This document shows positions 16,956 to 26,421 of a stretch of 64,000 nucleotides of DNA, one piece after another. The notes beneath the pieces were generated by a model. The model saw only the letters and a list, made by a program, of their open reading frames with translations, did not search any database and was not told where the DNA came from. The DNA is from Candidatus Enterococcus ferrettii. Its GTDB lineage: Bacteria; Bacillota; Bacilli; Lactobacillales; Enterococcaceae. How positions within the stretch are numbered: the stretch's first letter is position 1; each line of letters opens with the position of its first letter. The stretch is from positions 1 to 64,000 of the forward strand of contig NZ_JAFREL010000008.1 of assembly GCF_017377655.1 (NCBI RefSeq), in the 5' to 3' direction. A program made the position numbers and the translations under genes.

Positions 16956-17621
16956 TTGGAAAACACGCTAATCTGCCCTTCCATGATGTGCGCAGATTTT
17001 ACTAACTTGAAACGAGAGGTCGAAGCTTTGACAGATGCGGGCATCGATATTTTCCATCTTGATATTATGGATGGCCGCTTTGTTCCTAACTTCGGAATGG
17101 GTCTGCAGGATGTTGAGGCTATTCGTAAACTGACAAGTCAATTAGTTGATGTTCATCTGATGATTGATGATCCAGGAGAGTATGTTGAGAAATTTGCGGA
17201 CATTGGAGTTGATATTATTTACTTCCATCCCGAGGCGGACAGACAACCCACACGAACAATTGATAAAATTAGAAACAAACAGAAAAAGGTTGGTCTAGCC
17301 CTTAATCCTGGTACCAGTATCGCAATGGTGGAAGAATTATTACCTTTGATTGATTACGTTATGGTGATGACGGTTAATCCTGGATTTTCCGGTCAAAGCT
17401 ATTTGAATTATGTGGACAGAAAAATAAAGCGTTTAGTCAATCTAAAATGTAATTATGATTATCAGGTGATTATAGATGGGGCTGTTTCATCTCAAAAGAT
17501 TAAAGTATTAAGCAAGCTTGGCGTTGATGGATTTGTTCTGGGAACATCAGCCCTATTTGGAAAAGAAACTTCTTATAAAGAACTTGTCTTGACGTATAAA
17601 CAAAGGATGAAGAATGAATGA
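16956..17621 (+). CDS. Ribulose-phosphate 3-epimerase family protein (possible allulose-6-phosphate 3-epimerase)
   Basis: 221 residues from a TTG at 16956 six bases after GGAAGAGGG; the longer in-frame extension would overlap the EIIA gene. Metal ligands of the Rpe/AlsE family are all present: His34 and Asp36 in HLDIMDG, His67 in VHLMI and Asp174 in IIDGAVS. The phosphate loop reads VNPGFSGQ. In a sugar-PTS operon beside an RpiB homologue, allulose-6-phosphate 3-epimerase (AlsE) activity is as likely as pentose-phosphate Rpe activity. The stop overlaps the next start (ATGA). Confidence 0.87.
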   Translation: MENTLICPSMMCADFTNLKREVEALTDAGIDIFHLDIMDGRFVPNFGMGLQDVEAIRKLTSQLVDVHLMIDDPGEYVEKFADIGVDIIYFHPEADRQPTRTIDKIRNKQKKVGLALNPGTSIAMVEELLPLIDYVMVMTVNPGFSGQSYLNYVDRKIKRLVNLKCNYDYQVIIDGAVSSQKIKVLSKLGVDGFVLGTSALFGKETSYKELVLTYKQRMKNE

Positions 17622-18058
17622 AACTAGCAATTGGTTGTGATCATGTCGGTTGGGAATTAAAACCAGCTATTATAGAATTTTTAGAGGAAATAGGACATAC
17701 TGTACAGGATTTTGGTACTACCAGCGATTTACGCGTGGACTATCCTGAGTATGCACAAGCCGTTTCCGAAGCTGTAGTGTCAAAAAAGTGTGACTTAGGT
17801 ATTCTAATTTGTGGTACGGGTGTCGGAATCTCGATTGCAGCAAACAAGATAAAAGGGGTCCGAGCGGTTGTTTGCAGCGAACCTTACAGTGCAAAGCTTT
17901 CAAGAGAGCACAATAATACCAATATATTAGCCTTCGGATCGCGTGTGATCGGTTCAGAATTAGCGAAAATGATTACTAAAGAATGGCTTGAGGCTGTATA
18001 TGAGGATGGTCGACACCAGAAAAGAGTGGATCAAATTGCTGAAATTGAAAATCTATAA
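17618..18058 (+). CDS. RpiB/LacAB family sugar-phosphate isomerase
   Basis: 146 residues. Family signatures: AIGCDHVGWELK (usual GSDHAG, here HVG), catalytic Cys65 in CGTGVGISIAANK, and SREHNNTNILAFGSRV. RpiB interconverts ribose-5-P and ribulose-5-P; relatives isomerise allose-6-P. The four-base overlap with the epimerase gene implies translational coupling and a joint pathway, such as allose-6-P to allulose-6-P to fructose-6-P. Confidence 0.9.
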   Translation: MKLAIGCDHVGWELKPAIIEFLEEIGHTVQDFGTTSDLRVDYPEYAQAVSEAVVSKKCDLGILICGTGVGISIAANKIKGVRAVVCSEPYSAKLSREHNNTNILAFGSRVIGSELAKMITKEWLEAVYEDGRHQKRVDQIAEIENL

Positions 18059-18063
18059 GTGGG

Positions 18064-18091
18064 AAAGGGATGCCTAGCGCATTCCTTTTTT
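18064..18091 (+). terminator. Terminator of the PTS-Rpe-RpiB operon
   Basis: Ten-bp stem with one G-T pair (18064-18073 with 18079-18088), 5-base loop and T tail. Confidence 0.8.
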
Positions 18092-18232
18092 ATATGGAAA
18101 AATAATCTGTTCAGTTTGTAAACGATGTAACTAGCTAAAGAACACATCCTATAATGATTAGAACAGGAAAAGTATGATATAATTTGAAAAAAAGTGAGAT
18201 TTCAGCAAAGGCTCACATTGATGGAGGTCGCT

Positions 18233-18982
18233 ATGATACCTTATGAAAGACAAGAAAAAATATTAGAAAGACTAAACTCTGAAGAGATCATGAAAATTGA
18301 AAAATTTCAGGAGATTTTACCTGGAGTATCTATTTCTACCTTGAGAAGAGATTTGAAAGAATTAGAAAAAGCTGGAAGAGTAGAAATGCTTTCTGGAGGC
18401 GCCGTTAAAATCTGTTCAACGACTTCTGAAATACCTATTGCGACAAAAACAACATTGTTTTCCAAAGAAAAAGAGAAGATTGCCGAAATAGCGGCCGGAT
18501 TTATTCATGAAGGTGATGTGATCTATCTGGATTCTGGATCAACTTGTACAGCTTTGTTAAATAAAATCCTTAACATGAAAATCACAATCATTACAACAAA
18601 TACCAGTATTTTCAATATTCAGCAGGAAACACAAGCTGAAATCGTACTTCTTGGCGGAAGATATAACCCTGTAATCTCCTCATTAAATGGGCCGCTGACG
18701 GATTCTAACATTCAGACATTTAATTTCCAAAAAGCTTTTTTAGGTGCCAATGGAATCGATGCTAAAAAAGGGGTTAGTACCCCCAATTTAGTTGAAGCAA
18801 ACAAAAAACAGCAAATTTTGAGTAATTCGAAAACGGCGTATTTGTTATGTGATAGTTCGAAATACAATAAAGTAGCTGCTGTCAAAGCATTTAGTACGGA
18901 TGAGGTTACTATTATCTCAGATGCAAATGATGAAAAAATAGGTGAAATTACTGAGATTATTTATCCTAATGCAGGTGCTTAA
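18233..18982 (+). CDS. DeoR family transcriptional repressor
   Basis: 249 residues from the ATG at 18233, five bases after GGAGG; the longer in-frame GTG lacks a ribosome site. The N-terminal DeoR helix-turn-helix reads MIPYERQEKILERL and ISTLRRDLKELEKAGRVEMLSGGAV; the C-terminal sugar-phosphate sensor has DVIYLDSGSTC, TTNTSIFN and FLGANGID. It lies just behind the PTS operon and is the natural candidate to control it in response to a sugar phosphate. Confidence 0.9.
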   Translation: MIPYERQEKILERLNSEEIMKIEKFQEILPGVSISTLRRDLKELEKAGRVEMLSGGAVKICSTTSEIPIATKTTLFSKEKEKIAEIAAGFIHEGDVIYLDSGSTCTALLNKILNMKITIITTNTSIFNIQQETQAEIVLLGGRYNPVISSLNGPLTDSNIQTFNFQKAFLGANGIDAKKGVSTPNLVEANKKQQILSNSKTAYLLCDSSKYNKVAAVKAFSTDEVTIISDANDEKIGEITEIIYPNAGA

Positions 18983-19104
18983 ATCAGATTTTGGTTATGC
19001 GTAAGCTACCAAATGATTAGATTTACACAAATGGCCAATGATGTCTTCATAGCTTCCTATATAGTAACTCATCACGATTTTGATAAGTAGTAATCATTAA
19101 AGAA

Positions 19105-19148
19105 AGTCAGCCAATATAATAGCGAAGAAGCTATCTTATTGGCTGACT
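19105..19148 (-). terminator. Terminator of the minus-strand GNAT-YfcC-PatB-RidA operon
   Basis: An 11-bp perfect stem (19105-19115 with 19138-19148), extended inward by further pairing. On the minus strand it is followed by TTTCTTT, and it may also stop readthrough from the DeoR gene. Confidence 0.7.
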
Positions 19149-19164
19149 AATCTATTTGGACATA

Positions 19165-19662
19165 TTATTTAGTCTTATTAAGCTGCATTACTTCATAGGT
19201 TAATATAGCGGATTCGCTAATAACCAGTTTTTCATGATTCAAAGTTTTATATCCTCGTTTTTCATACATTCTTGCGGCGGATACAACTGCTTCTAGAATA
19301 ACTTGATCGTGCTTTTGCAGAATATTTTTTTCAACGCAATCTAGAATTAGTTTACCGTATCCTCGACATTGGAATTCTGGTTTTACAAACAGTCTCATGA
19401 CAACATTTTCGATATATGTGCATGTTCCTAATAAGTCTGTTCCATCTATTAGTACCCATAGGTTTTCTTCGGAAATATCCTGATAGATCCGTTTTTCACT
19501 ATGCATATTGCTGAAGAAAGTAGTGATTTCCTTAGGATAATATTTTGGATAGATGGTTTGTATTGTTTGTTGGACTAATTGACAGATAGGAATAGTCTCA
19601 AGTCTTTTTGCTTTTCTAAATTCCAATGTATTTTGGTCTTCGAGTTGGATTTTTACCTTCAT
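19165..19662 (-). CDS. GNAT family N-acetyltransferase
   Basis: 165 residues. The acetyl-CoA loop is visible in FQCRGYGKLILDCVE, after the strand RLFVKPE, with SAARMYEKRGYKTL following as in the family. Its ATG overlaps the stop of the upstream carrier gene (TGATG), so it is translated by coupling; a TTG directly before it is the alternative start. Last gene of a four-gene minus-strand operon. Substrate unknown; detoxification or modification of an amino compound is possible. Confidence 0.85.
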   Translation of the reverse strand: MKVKIQLEDQNTLEFRKAKRLETIPICQLVQQTIQTIYPKYYPKEITTFFSNMHSEKRIYQDISEENLWVLIDGTDLLGTCTYIENVVMRLFVKPEFQCRGYGKLILDCVEKNILQKHDQVILEAVVSAARMYEKRGYKTLNHEKLVISESAILTYEVMQLNKTK

Positions 19663-21065
19663 CAAAAAGCCACAAAATTAATTGTTGTCATTATTGCGAT
19701 GATTACGAACGATAGGAGCAGAAAGATGAATACTTTAGGTAAGACCCATTTTAGCCATTTTTGGAAGGGAACACCTGCAGTCATACAAGAACCAATCATC
19801 CAGCCTAAAACAGGAGTCACCATATTAGTGAATGCATCGCCGTATTGAAATGCCTGAACGCCGATTGTAGGGTGAATACTTAATGTTTCCAAAACAGGCT
19901 TTAAAATCGGAATCAAAATAGCGGCTTTTGAGGTGTTGCTTGGGATGATCAGGTCAAAAAGAGCGACTAATCCAGTAATTCCCACAGTTGTAACTGAACT
20001 AGATACATGCATTAAAGGTTGAGTTAGTGTATATACGATAGAATCAATAATATTACCATCCACCAATATAATAGATAAGGTTCTACCTAAACCAATAACA
20101 AACGCTACAAATGTCATTCCAGAAACGCCTTTGGCAAATTCAGCACCAATTTTGTCAGGGGAAAATCCAGCGATAAAACCAACGACCAGAGTGACTACGA
20201 AGCTAACTGCTAAAATGAGTGAATAAGTACCTATATCACCTTTGTAAATTAAGGGGAAAATAACAATAACCAGAAATTGAGCCAAGTAGATCAGCATGAT
20301 CACAATTGATTTTTTCGATAAGTTAACTTCTTTCAGCAATGAATCTTCTGTATTATCAGTTTTCATCTTGTCAGGATGCCAACCTTCAGATGCCATCAGT
20401 GATTTAGAAGGATCTTTCCGGATTTTTTTAACATAGGATAGAAGCATAATTAATCCGATGATCATGAAAAAGTTCATAGAGATAAACATCGTAACAAATG
20501 CCCCATAAACACGAACCCCCATTAACATTTGGGTGGAGTAGAAATTAACAGGTCCTAAACCAAAACCAATCAATGTTCCAAAAGTAGTTACTCCAACAGC
20601 AAAGATCGGATCTAATTTCAATTTTTTAGCAAAAAGTACCCCGATAGGTACGACGGCTATTAAGGCATCGGTGCCTCCGAAGCCGCCCAAATAGACCATT
20701 AATACAAACATGCAGCTGATCAGGATGCTTTCATTTTTATCCTTTAGTTTATAAATCGTCCAGTTCATGATTTCATCGATCGCACCTGTCCCGAGAATCA
20801 TCGCTATCATGGCTCCGGATACTAGCACCACCCAAACAATGCTTCCTGCTTGAACCAATCCATCCATAATCATTGTCAGCATTCTAAAAGGATTAATAGG
20901 AGTTTGAGCATCTAAATATGCGAAACTACCAGCGATAACTTGCCCAGCATCATCTCTTTGAAAACTGCCTGCGGGAACGATGTACGTTAGCAGACTTGCA
21001 AGTAAAAGAATTCCTAACATTATCCATAAAATATGCGGTACTGCAATCTTTTTAGCCTTCATCAT
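19662..21065 (-). CDS. YfcC family carrier (DcuC superfamily, putative amino acid transporter)
   Basis: 467 residues with about 11-12 membrane segments. The start VPHILWIMLGILLLASLLTY followed by IVPAGSFQR, and VYLGGFGGTDALIAVVPIG, are typical of YfcC/AbgT-like carriers, often annotated as basic-amino-acid antiporters or C4-dicarboxylate carriers. Two adjacent ATGs form the start, with AAGGGG upstream. It lies 3 bases after the C-S lyase gene, which suggests that it moves that enzyme's substrate or product. Confidence 0.85.
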   Translation of the reverse strand: MMKAKKIAVPHILWIMLGILLLASLLTYIVPAGSFQRDDAGQVIAGSFAYLDAQTPINPFRMLTMIMDGLVQAGSIVWVVLVSGAMIAMILGTGAIDEIMNWTIYKLKDKNESILISCMFVLMVYLGGFGGTDALIAVVPIGVLFAKKLKLDPIFAVGVTTFGTLIGFGLGPVNFYSTQMLMGVRVYGAFVTMFISMNFFMIIGLIMLLSYVKKIRKDPSKSLMASEGWHPDKMKTDNTEDSLLKEVNLSKKSIVIMLIYLAQFLVIVIFPLIYKGDIGTYSLILAVSFVVTLVVGFIAGFSPDKIGAEFAKGVSGMTFVAFVIGLGRTLSIILVDGNIIDSIVYTLTQPLMHVSSSVTTVGITGLVALFDLIIPSNTSKAAILIPILKPVLETLSIHPTIGVQAFQYGDAFTNMVTPVLGWMIGSCMTAGVPFQKWLKWVLPKVFIFLLLSFVIIAIMTTINFVAF

Positions 21066-21068
21066 TAT

Positions 21069-22262
21069 TTACCCCTTATTTAAATACTTTTGATAAGCCT
21101 CTTTTAATCTGGTCATCCCGCTTTCTAGAACATGTCTTGGACAAGCCAGATTAATTCTTTCAAACCCTTCTCCTTCATTACCGAAAATGTAGCCTTCATC
21201 AAGGAAGAGCATAGCTTCCTGTTGCATAAATGTTTCTAGTTCTTCTTTGCTCATTCCTAACTCACGACAATCCCACCACTGAAGATAGGTTCCCTCTAAG
21301 TTTAACACCTTAATCTCAGGAATATTTTCTTTCATAAAGGATTCAATGTATTCTTTGTTTTGATTCAATTGCTTTAGGAGTGCATCATACCAGTGTTCTG
21401 CCTTTGTATAAGCAAGTTCACAAGCTTGGATTCCTAAAATGTTCAATCCCATATGACCTTGAGAGAGTAATTTATTCTGGTATTTTTTTCGTAAATCTTG
21501 ATTTTGAATAACGATGTTGCAAGTATGCATGCCTGCTAAATTGAATGTCTTGCTTGGAGCAGTGCAAACGATTGTATTCATAGCGATTTCTTCTGATAAT
21601 GTATTTAAGACATGATGTTGATAGCCGGGCATGACTAAGTCAAAATGAATTTCATCAGAAACAATAATGACATTGTTATCAAGACAAATTCTTGCAACTT
21701 TTTCAAGTTCTTGTTTTTCCCAAACTCTGCCAACAGGGTTGTGAGGACTACATAAGATAAACAGTTTTGTACTTGGATCTTGGGCCTTTCTTTCGAAATC
21801 TTCAAAGTCAATTTCATAACGTGTCCCATTGTATGTTAGGGAGCTGGTAACAAGCTTGCGATTTGTTCTTTTGACGGCGTTGTAGAATGGGTAATAAACT
21901 GGAGTCATAATTAGTACGCTATCATCTGTGTTAGTATACGCATGAACGGAAGTAAATAAGGCTGGAATAACTCCAGTTTCTGGTATGATCCATTCTTTAT
22001 CGATCTCCCAGGCATGTTTTTCGCTCATCCACTTTGTTACAGCACTATAATAGCTTGATGTTGGGATAGAATAACCTAATACAGGCAAGTCAGTTAAAGT
22101 CTCTTTTAATCCATCGATAATTTCTGGAGCGCACTTGAATTCCATATCAGCAACGGATAAAGGCAGCACATCCTCAGGCAAATCTTTTACGATGTCATAC
22201 ATTCTTTCCCACTTCATGGAACCTTTTCCTTTTCTAGAAATAAAATGATCAAAATCGTACAT
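21069..22262 (-). CDS. PatB/MalY family C-S lyase (cystathionine beta-lyase type)
   Basis: 397-residue fold-type I PLP enzyme. It shows the family N-terminus (VLPLSVADMEFKCAPEI), LCSPHNPVGRVW, SDEIHFDLVMPG and the PLP-lysine segment APSKTFNLAG. The family cleaves cystathionine or related cysteine conjugates to a thiol, ammonia and pyruvate through 2-aminoacrylate. RidA, encoded just upstream in the same operon, hydrolyses that intermediate. Some relatives act as regulators (MalY). Confidence 0.9.
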   Translation of the reverse strand: MYDFDHFISRKGKGSMKWERMYDIVKDLPEDVLPLSVADMEFKCAPEIIDGLKETLTDLPVLGYSIPTSSYYSAVTKWMSEKHAWEIDKEWIIPETGVIPALFTSVHAYTNTDDSVLIMTPVYYPFYNAVKRTNRKLVTSSLTYNGTRYEIDFEDFERKAQDPSTKLFILCSPHNPVGRVWEKQELEKVARICLDNNVIIVSDEIHFDLVMPGYQHHVLNTLSEEIAMNTIVCTAPSKTFNLAGMHTCNIVIQNQDLRKKYQNKLLSQGHMGLNILGIQACELAYTKAEHWYDALLKQLNQNKEYIESFMKENIPEIKVLNLEGTYLQWWDCRELGMSKEELETFMQQEAMLFLDEGYIFGNEGEGFERINLACPRHVLESGMTRLKEAYQKYLNKG

Positions 22263-22274
22263 GTATAAAACCTC

Positions 22275-22622
22275 CTATTTTTTATCTAAATCAATAATGG
22301 CATCAATTTCTACGGTCACATTGCCAACTAGTGAAGCAACCTCAAAAGCACTGCGAGCTGGTTTTTGGTCATGGAAAAACGCATTAAATGCATCATTTAC
22401 TTGATTCAGCTTTGATAAATCTGTGATGAACACATTTGTTTTTATAAATTCATTTCTTCCAACGCTTAACTCTTTTGCAATGCTTTCTATTTGGTTTAGT
22501 TCGGTCATGACTTGTTCATAGACAGATAAAGTATTATCAATCTCTCCTTTGGAATTGATAGGTAACTGACCCGATACATGTGCAGCTTTATTTAAAATAC
22601 GGTATGCAGAGAACGGTTTCAT
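22275..22622 (-). CDS. RidA family enamine/imine deaminase
   Basis: 115 residues from the ATG at 22622 after AAGGAGG; a longer in-frame start lies in the leader. Family signatures HVSGQLPINSKGEI, FITDLSKLNQVN, KPARSAFEV (catalytic Arg) and VTVEIDAI (catalytic Glu). It hydrolyses reactive enamines made by PLP enzymes and is the first gene of the operon with the PatB-type lyase. Confidence 0.92.
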   Translation of the reverse strand: MKPFSAYRILNKAAHVSGQLPINSKGEIDNTLSVYEQVMTELNQIESIAKELSVGRNEFIKTNVFITDLSKLNQVNDAFNAFFHDQKPARSAFEVASLVGNVTVEIDAIIDLDKK

Positions 22623-22759
22623 TGTTTTCCTCCTTAATTTTTTTAGTTTTCCCGAATAACGCAATCAAATTGTTTTAGTTAAGTAATCATGCATACATTC
22701 CTTTCAGTAATTTTTTAGTATTTTTGTGAACCTTTTGATGAGAAGTAAGCGAATTCCCC

Positions 22760-22845
22760 TTGTCAAATACTATGATTGAAGTATAGTATATAAGTTAACA
22801 TTCATAAAATTGCTTTTATTTCTATAAAATATTCCTTCCAGGAAT
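22760..22845 (+). promoter_or_regulatory. Divergent control region: promoter and LysR-type operators
   Basis: TTGTCA (22760-22765), 16 bases, TATAGT (22782-22787) is a good promoter for the LysR gene. A 7-bp inverted repeat (ATACTAT at 22767-22773, ATAGTAT at 22783-22789) covers its -10. A second repeat, ATTCC-N5-GGAAT (22831-22845), fits the T-N11-A LysR box. Both could mediate autoregulation and control of the divergent ridA operon. Confidence 0.55.
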
Positions 22846-22880
22846 GTTTAAAAGTTATCAAAAAATAGGAGGCGACATTT

Positions 22881-23792
22881 TTGGACAACACGCAGATAGA
22901 AGCTTTCTTGGCTATTGTAGCTAACGGGACAATTACAAAAGCTGCTGAAAAGCTTTATATTACACAACCAGCTTTAGGAAAAAGAATTTCTATGCTCGAA
23001 AAGGAATTAGGATTCGAACTTATTAAGAGGCAAAGAGGAGTAAGGTTTGTTGAATTAACTGATAAAGGGAGAGAATTTGTCTCTATTGCTAATCGGTACG
23101 AGAATATTTGGGCTGATACTGAACATTTGAGACACAAGATAATAAAAAAGAGTCTGCGGATCTTAGCTTCTGACGGACCTCATTCTTTTACTTTGCATGA
23201 AATGTACAAAGGGTTTGCGCAAAAATTTGAGAATGTCTCCTTGAAAATAAATACAACAACCTATAGAGACTGCTATGTGAAAGTACAAGAAAAAAAGGCT
23301 GATATTGCCTTTCCGGGTACTAATCTTTACTTCAAGGATGTTTTAAGTGTCCCTCTGTATGATGAGAAAATGGTTTTTGTTTGTCGGAAAGATAGCGATT
23401 ATCCGGTAGTTGTAGATCCAAGGGAATTGAATGTAGCTGATTGTATTTATACTCCTTATTCAACTGAATATACGACGTGGTTTAATTATTGGTTTCTTGA
23501 TCATGAGCTGTCGTTTATTGAAACCCATTTCATTACCCAGGCAGAAGATTTCTTGTGTTCATTTAAGAAAAATATCTGGACTATTGCACCTGCATCAATC
23601 GTGTCAATCATCATTCAAAACCCATTATTAACTACTAAAGCAATTGCGGATGAACCACCTCTGCGAACAATCTATTTTGTTAAACGGATTGATCATTCAA
23701 CTAGTGAAATAAACGATTTTGTCGACTTTACAAGAAAGTATTTAGCGGAAAATAAGAATATTAAATTACGTCTGCAAGAAGACGTGAGATGA
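22881..23792 (+). CDS. LysR family transcriptional regulator (divergent from the ridA-patB operon)
   Basis: 303 residues from a TTG eight bases after AGGAGG. The N-terminal LysR helix-turn-helix is clear (IEAFLAIVANGTITKAAEKL, ITQPALGKRISMLEKELGFE), followed by a less conserved effector domain (ILASDGPHSF, IWTIAPASIVSII). The divergent orientation makes it the probable regulator of the lyase/carrier operon. Confidence 0.9.
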   Translation: MDNTQIEAFLAIVANGTITKAAEKLYITQPALGKRISMLEKELGFELIKRQRGVRFVELTDKGREFVSIANRYENIWADTEHLRHKIIKKSLRILASDGPHSFTLHEMYKGFAQKFENVSLKINTTTYRDCYVKVQEKKADIAFPGTNLYFKDVLSVPLYDEKMVFVCRKDSDYPVVVDPRELNVADCIYTPYSTEYTTWFNYWFLDHELSFIETHFITQAEDFLCSFKKNIWTIAPASIVSIIIQNPLLTTKAIADEPPLRTIYFVKRIDHSTSEINDFVDFTRKYLAENKNIKLRLQEDVR

Positions 23793-23956
23793 TTTTTGCG
23801 GTTAGTTGTGTAAGCATGCAAAGAGTCAATCAATACCCAATGTTCTTTTAGCTTCGTATAGTATTTTGCCGTTGTATATAGGAATAAGTAAAGTTGAAGA
23901 ATTGCAACCGCTAACATTAAAATAAGAGTATAAAAAGTTGGATAGAGGTGCAAGTA

Positions 23957-24409
23957 ATGACATTATTTAGAAAAGACGGCGTATTTTTAATTGAAGACGA
24001 TAAAGTAACGACTAGTAAGGAAGTATTCGAAATAGTAGGAATGAAATTGATCAATTTAGGAATTGTAGATACTCAATTTATTGAGGCTATTATGGAACGG
24101 GAGAGTAAATACCCAACAGGATTGGAGACGCAACCGTTTGCTATAGCTATTCCCCATACAGAAGTAGATTGTGTAAATGAATCTTGCCTAATTTTTGTAA
24201 AAAGTAAAACACCGATCAAATTCTTTGAGATGGTGAATAATGACAAGCTTTTAGAGGTCAATTATATGTTTTTTATCATCATTAAGGATCGTGAAAAACA
24301 AGTATCCGTCATTCAAGATATTCTTGAAATAGCAACCGATAAGTCAAAGATGGTTGCCATTAGTGAAGCAAAGGATGTGGAGCAGATTTACGAAATCATC
24401 AGTGGATAA
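23957..24409 (+). CDS. PTS EIIA component, fructose/galactitol type
   Basis: 150 residues from the ATG at 23957 after AGAGGTG; an in-frame GTG is part of that site. The phospho-histidine is His67 in AIAIPHTEVD, preceded by YPTGLETQP as in GatA-type proteins. It probably phosphorylates the EIIB encoded at 27379, three genes downstream, in the same transport system. Confidence 0.88.
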   Translation: MTLFRKDGVFLIEDDKVTTSKEVFEIVGMKLINLGIVDTQFIEAIMERESKYPTGLETQPFAIAIPHTEVDCVNESCLIFVKSKTPIKFFEMVNNDKLLEVNYMFFIIIKDREKQVSVIQDILEIATDKSKMVAISEAKDVEQIYEIISG

Positions 24410-24446
24410 ACATGATATCTATTGTTTCTGGATTGGGGGAGCGGAA

Positions 24447-26396
24447 ATGAAAATATCTAAAAACGAAAAGAAGCTGCTTAGCTATCTATTTATTCAAAAC
24501 GACTGGGTGACTGGAGAGAGTATTGCCAGACATTTGGACGTTTCAGATAGAACCATTAGAAATTATGTAGCTAGTATGAATGACAGTTTATCAAAAGCAA
24601 ACTGTAAGATATTGTCGGAAAGAGGCAAAGGATACCGGTTGAGATTTATCGATTCAGAAAAGATTTTTGAACTGATTAATCATGAAAATGTTTTTAAGAC
24701 TTCTGACTCAATTATGCGGAGTATTGCTGTAAAGTTGATTTTGTCGGAGGAATCGGTAAATCTAAACGATTTGGAAGATGAATTCTTCTTAAGTAGAACC
24801 AAAATCGATTTGGTGTTGAGAGAGATACGATTTTTTTCAGAGAAATTGGGTTATAAAGAAGCGTTCACTAGGAAGAATAATTGTGTCAGCTGCAGCTTGG
24901 ATGAAAAGGATAAAAGACTTTTAGCGGCTGAATTTATTAACAACAATACCTTTGATGTCGGTGAAATTGTTGATAACAGCTATGGTTATTTTTTAGAAGA
25001 AAATGTTCATTCGCTAATGGAAATTGTTCGGGAATTTATGGACGAATTTTCAATCATAATCACAGACAGTGACATGTTCAAAATAATTATTATTATGCAT
25101 ATGCAAATTAATCGTATCAAAGATAACTACGAATTAGATTGCAGTATGGAGGATGTTGAAAGCTCTATTTTCCCGTATGTAAGTGAAGTTACTCACAATA
25201 TTCTGGATTCTATTAGTAAAGAATTTGCGATTAATTTTAGTTACGATGAGAAGCTTTTCTTCTCAAAGCAATTTTCGAATCTTAGATTTTTGACCTCAAA
25301 TAATATCACTAAAAACGAAATTTTGAATGTAGTTGAAAGCAGGTATACAATTGTTGTTCAAAAACTTTTAGAGGATATAAAGGAAGAGTTTACTATTGAT
25401 TTTACGGATGATGAAAAACTTTTTGTGGATCTAACCTTACACGTGAGATTCTCCTGCGGCTTGTCAGATGAAAGCAACGATATTAAGAATCCTGTATTAG
25501 ATGAAATAAAGAATAAATTCCCCTTTGTCTTTGAATTATCTACCTGCATTTTCAATCGCTTCGCTGAGTATTTTGATTTCGAAATTAATGAGAATCAGCT
25601 TTCCTATATAGCCGCACATTTGGGTGGTGCTTTGGAAAGGAAAAATAAACATATTGAAAAGAAACGTGAAAGTATTGCTGTTTGCAGCAGCTTAAATGTC
25701 AGTATAATCTGGCTGTTGATGTCTAAGCTTTCAACGGTCTATGGGAATTCCTTTGATATTGTGGGACCGTATCCTATTTATCAATTTAAGGATTTGCTAC
25801 TGAATGAACCATCAATTATTGTGACGACTTCTGTCACACCGCAAGCTAATCACAATAGCATTCCTGTGGTTACAGTCTCGGCAAAGCTTGAGGAGGCAGA
25901 TATCCAAGCCATTAATTCGGAAATAGATAAGCTTAAAAAGAAAGAATCAAAGAAAACGCTCCCAACAGGCTTAGACCAATTTTTCTCTAAGGAATTATTT
26001 TTCTGGGAGTATGATCTGCATTCTCAAACAGAAGTACTGCAGTTTTTGACACAAAGGATTATGGAACAAGGCTATGCAGAGGAAGGATTGCTTGAAAGTA
26101 CTTTAGAACGAGAAAAGATGGCATCTACGGCTTTTCAAAATAATGTAGCTATTCCGCATCCGGTCAAGCATTGCGCGAATCAAACGGTAATTGCTGTATT
26201 AAAACTAAAAAGACCAATTCCTTGGGGAACCAGCAGCTCTCAGCTGATATTGTATTTTGTGACCAATCAAAAAGAGAAACACTTTTTTCATGTTTTCTTT
26301 TCACTTTTTTCTGATGTAGTAACGGATAAGTTAAAAGTAGACAAGCTAATGAAGAAAAGTGATTACCAAGAATTTGTCAACGAACTGTTATCTTAA
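24447..26396 (+). CDS. PRD-containing BglG/LicR-type transcriptional activator with EIIB- and EIIA-like domains
   Basis: 649 residues from the ATG at 24447 after GGGGAGCGG; upstream in-frame codons overlap the EIIA gene. Order: N-terminal helix-turn-helix (WVTGESIARHLDVSDRTIRN), a central region with two PTS regulation domains (second ending SYIAAHLGGALER), an EIIB-like domain with Cys413 in AVCSSLNVS, and a C-terminal EIIA domain with His571 in VAIPHPVKH. Such proteins are switched by phosphorylation from HPr and the cognate EII. It should activate the aldolase-PTS operon that follows. Confidence 0.88.
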   Translation: MKISKNEKKLLSYLFIQNDWVTGESIARHLDVSDRTIRNYVASMNDSLSKANCKILSERGKGYRLRFIDSEKIFELINHENVFKTSDSIMRSIAVKLILSEESVNLNDLEDEFFLSRTKIDLVLREIRFFSEKLGYKEAFTRKNNCVSCSLDEKDKRLLAAEFINNNTFDVGEIVDNSYGYFLEENVHSLMEIVREFMDEFSIIITDSDMFKIIIIMHMQINRIKDNYELDCSMEDVESSIFPYVSEVTHNILDSISKEFAINFSYDEKLFFSKQFSNLRFLTSNNITKNEILNVVESRYTIVVQKLLEDIKEEFTIDFTDDEKLFVDLTLHVRFSCGLSDESNDIKNPVLDEIKNKFPFVFELSTCIFNRFAEYFDFEINENQLSYIAAHLGGALERKNKHIEKKRESIAVCSSLNVSIIWLLMSKLSTVYGNSFDIVGPYPIYQFKDLLLNEPSIIVTTSVTPQANHNSIPVVTVSAKLEEADIQAINSEIDKLKKKESKKTLPTGLDQFFSKELFFWEYDLHSQTEVLQFLTQRIMEQGYAEEGLLESTLEREKMASTAFQNNVAIPHPVKHCANQTVIAVLKLKRPIPWGTSSSQLILYFVTNQKEKHFFHVFFSLFSDVVTDKLKVDKLMKKSDYQEFVNELLS

Positions 26397-26421
26397 ATAA
26401 TCATAGGAATAGACTTCAACG

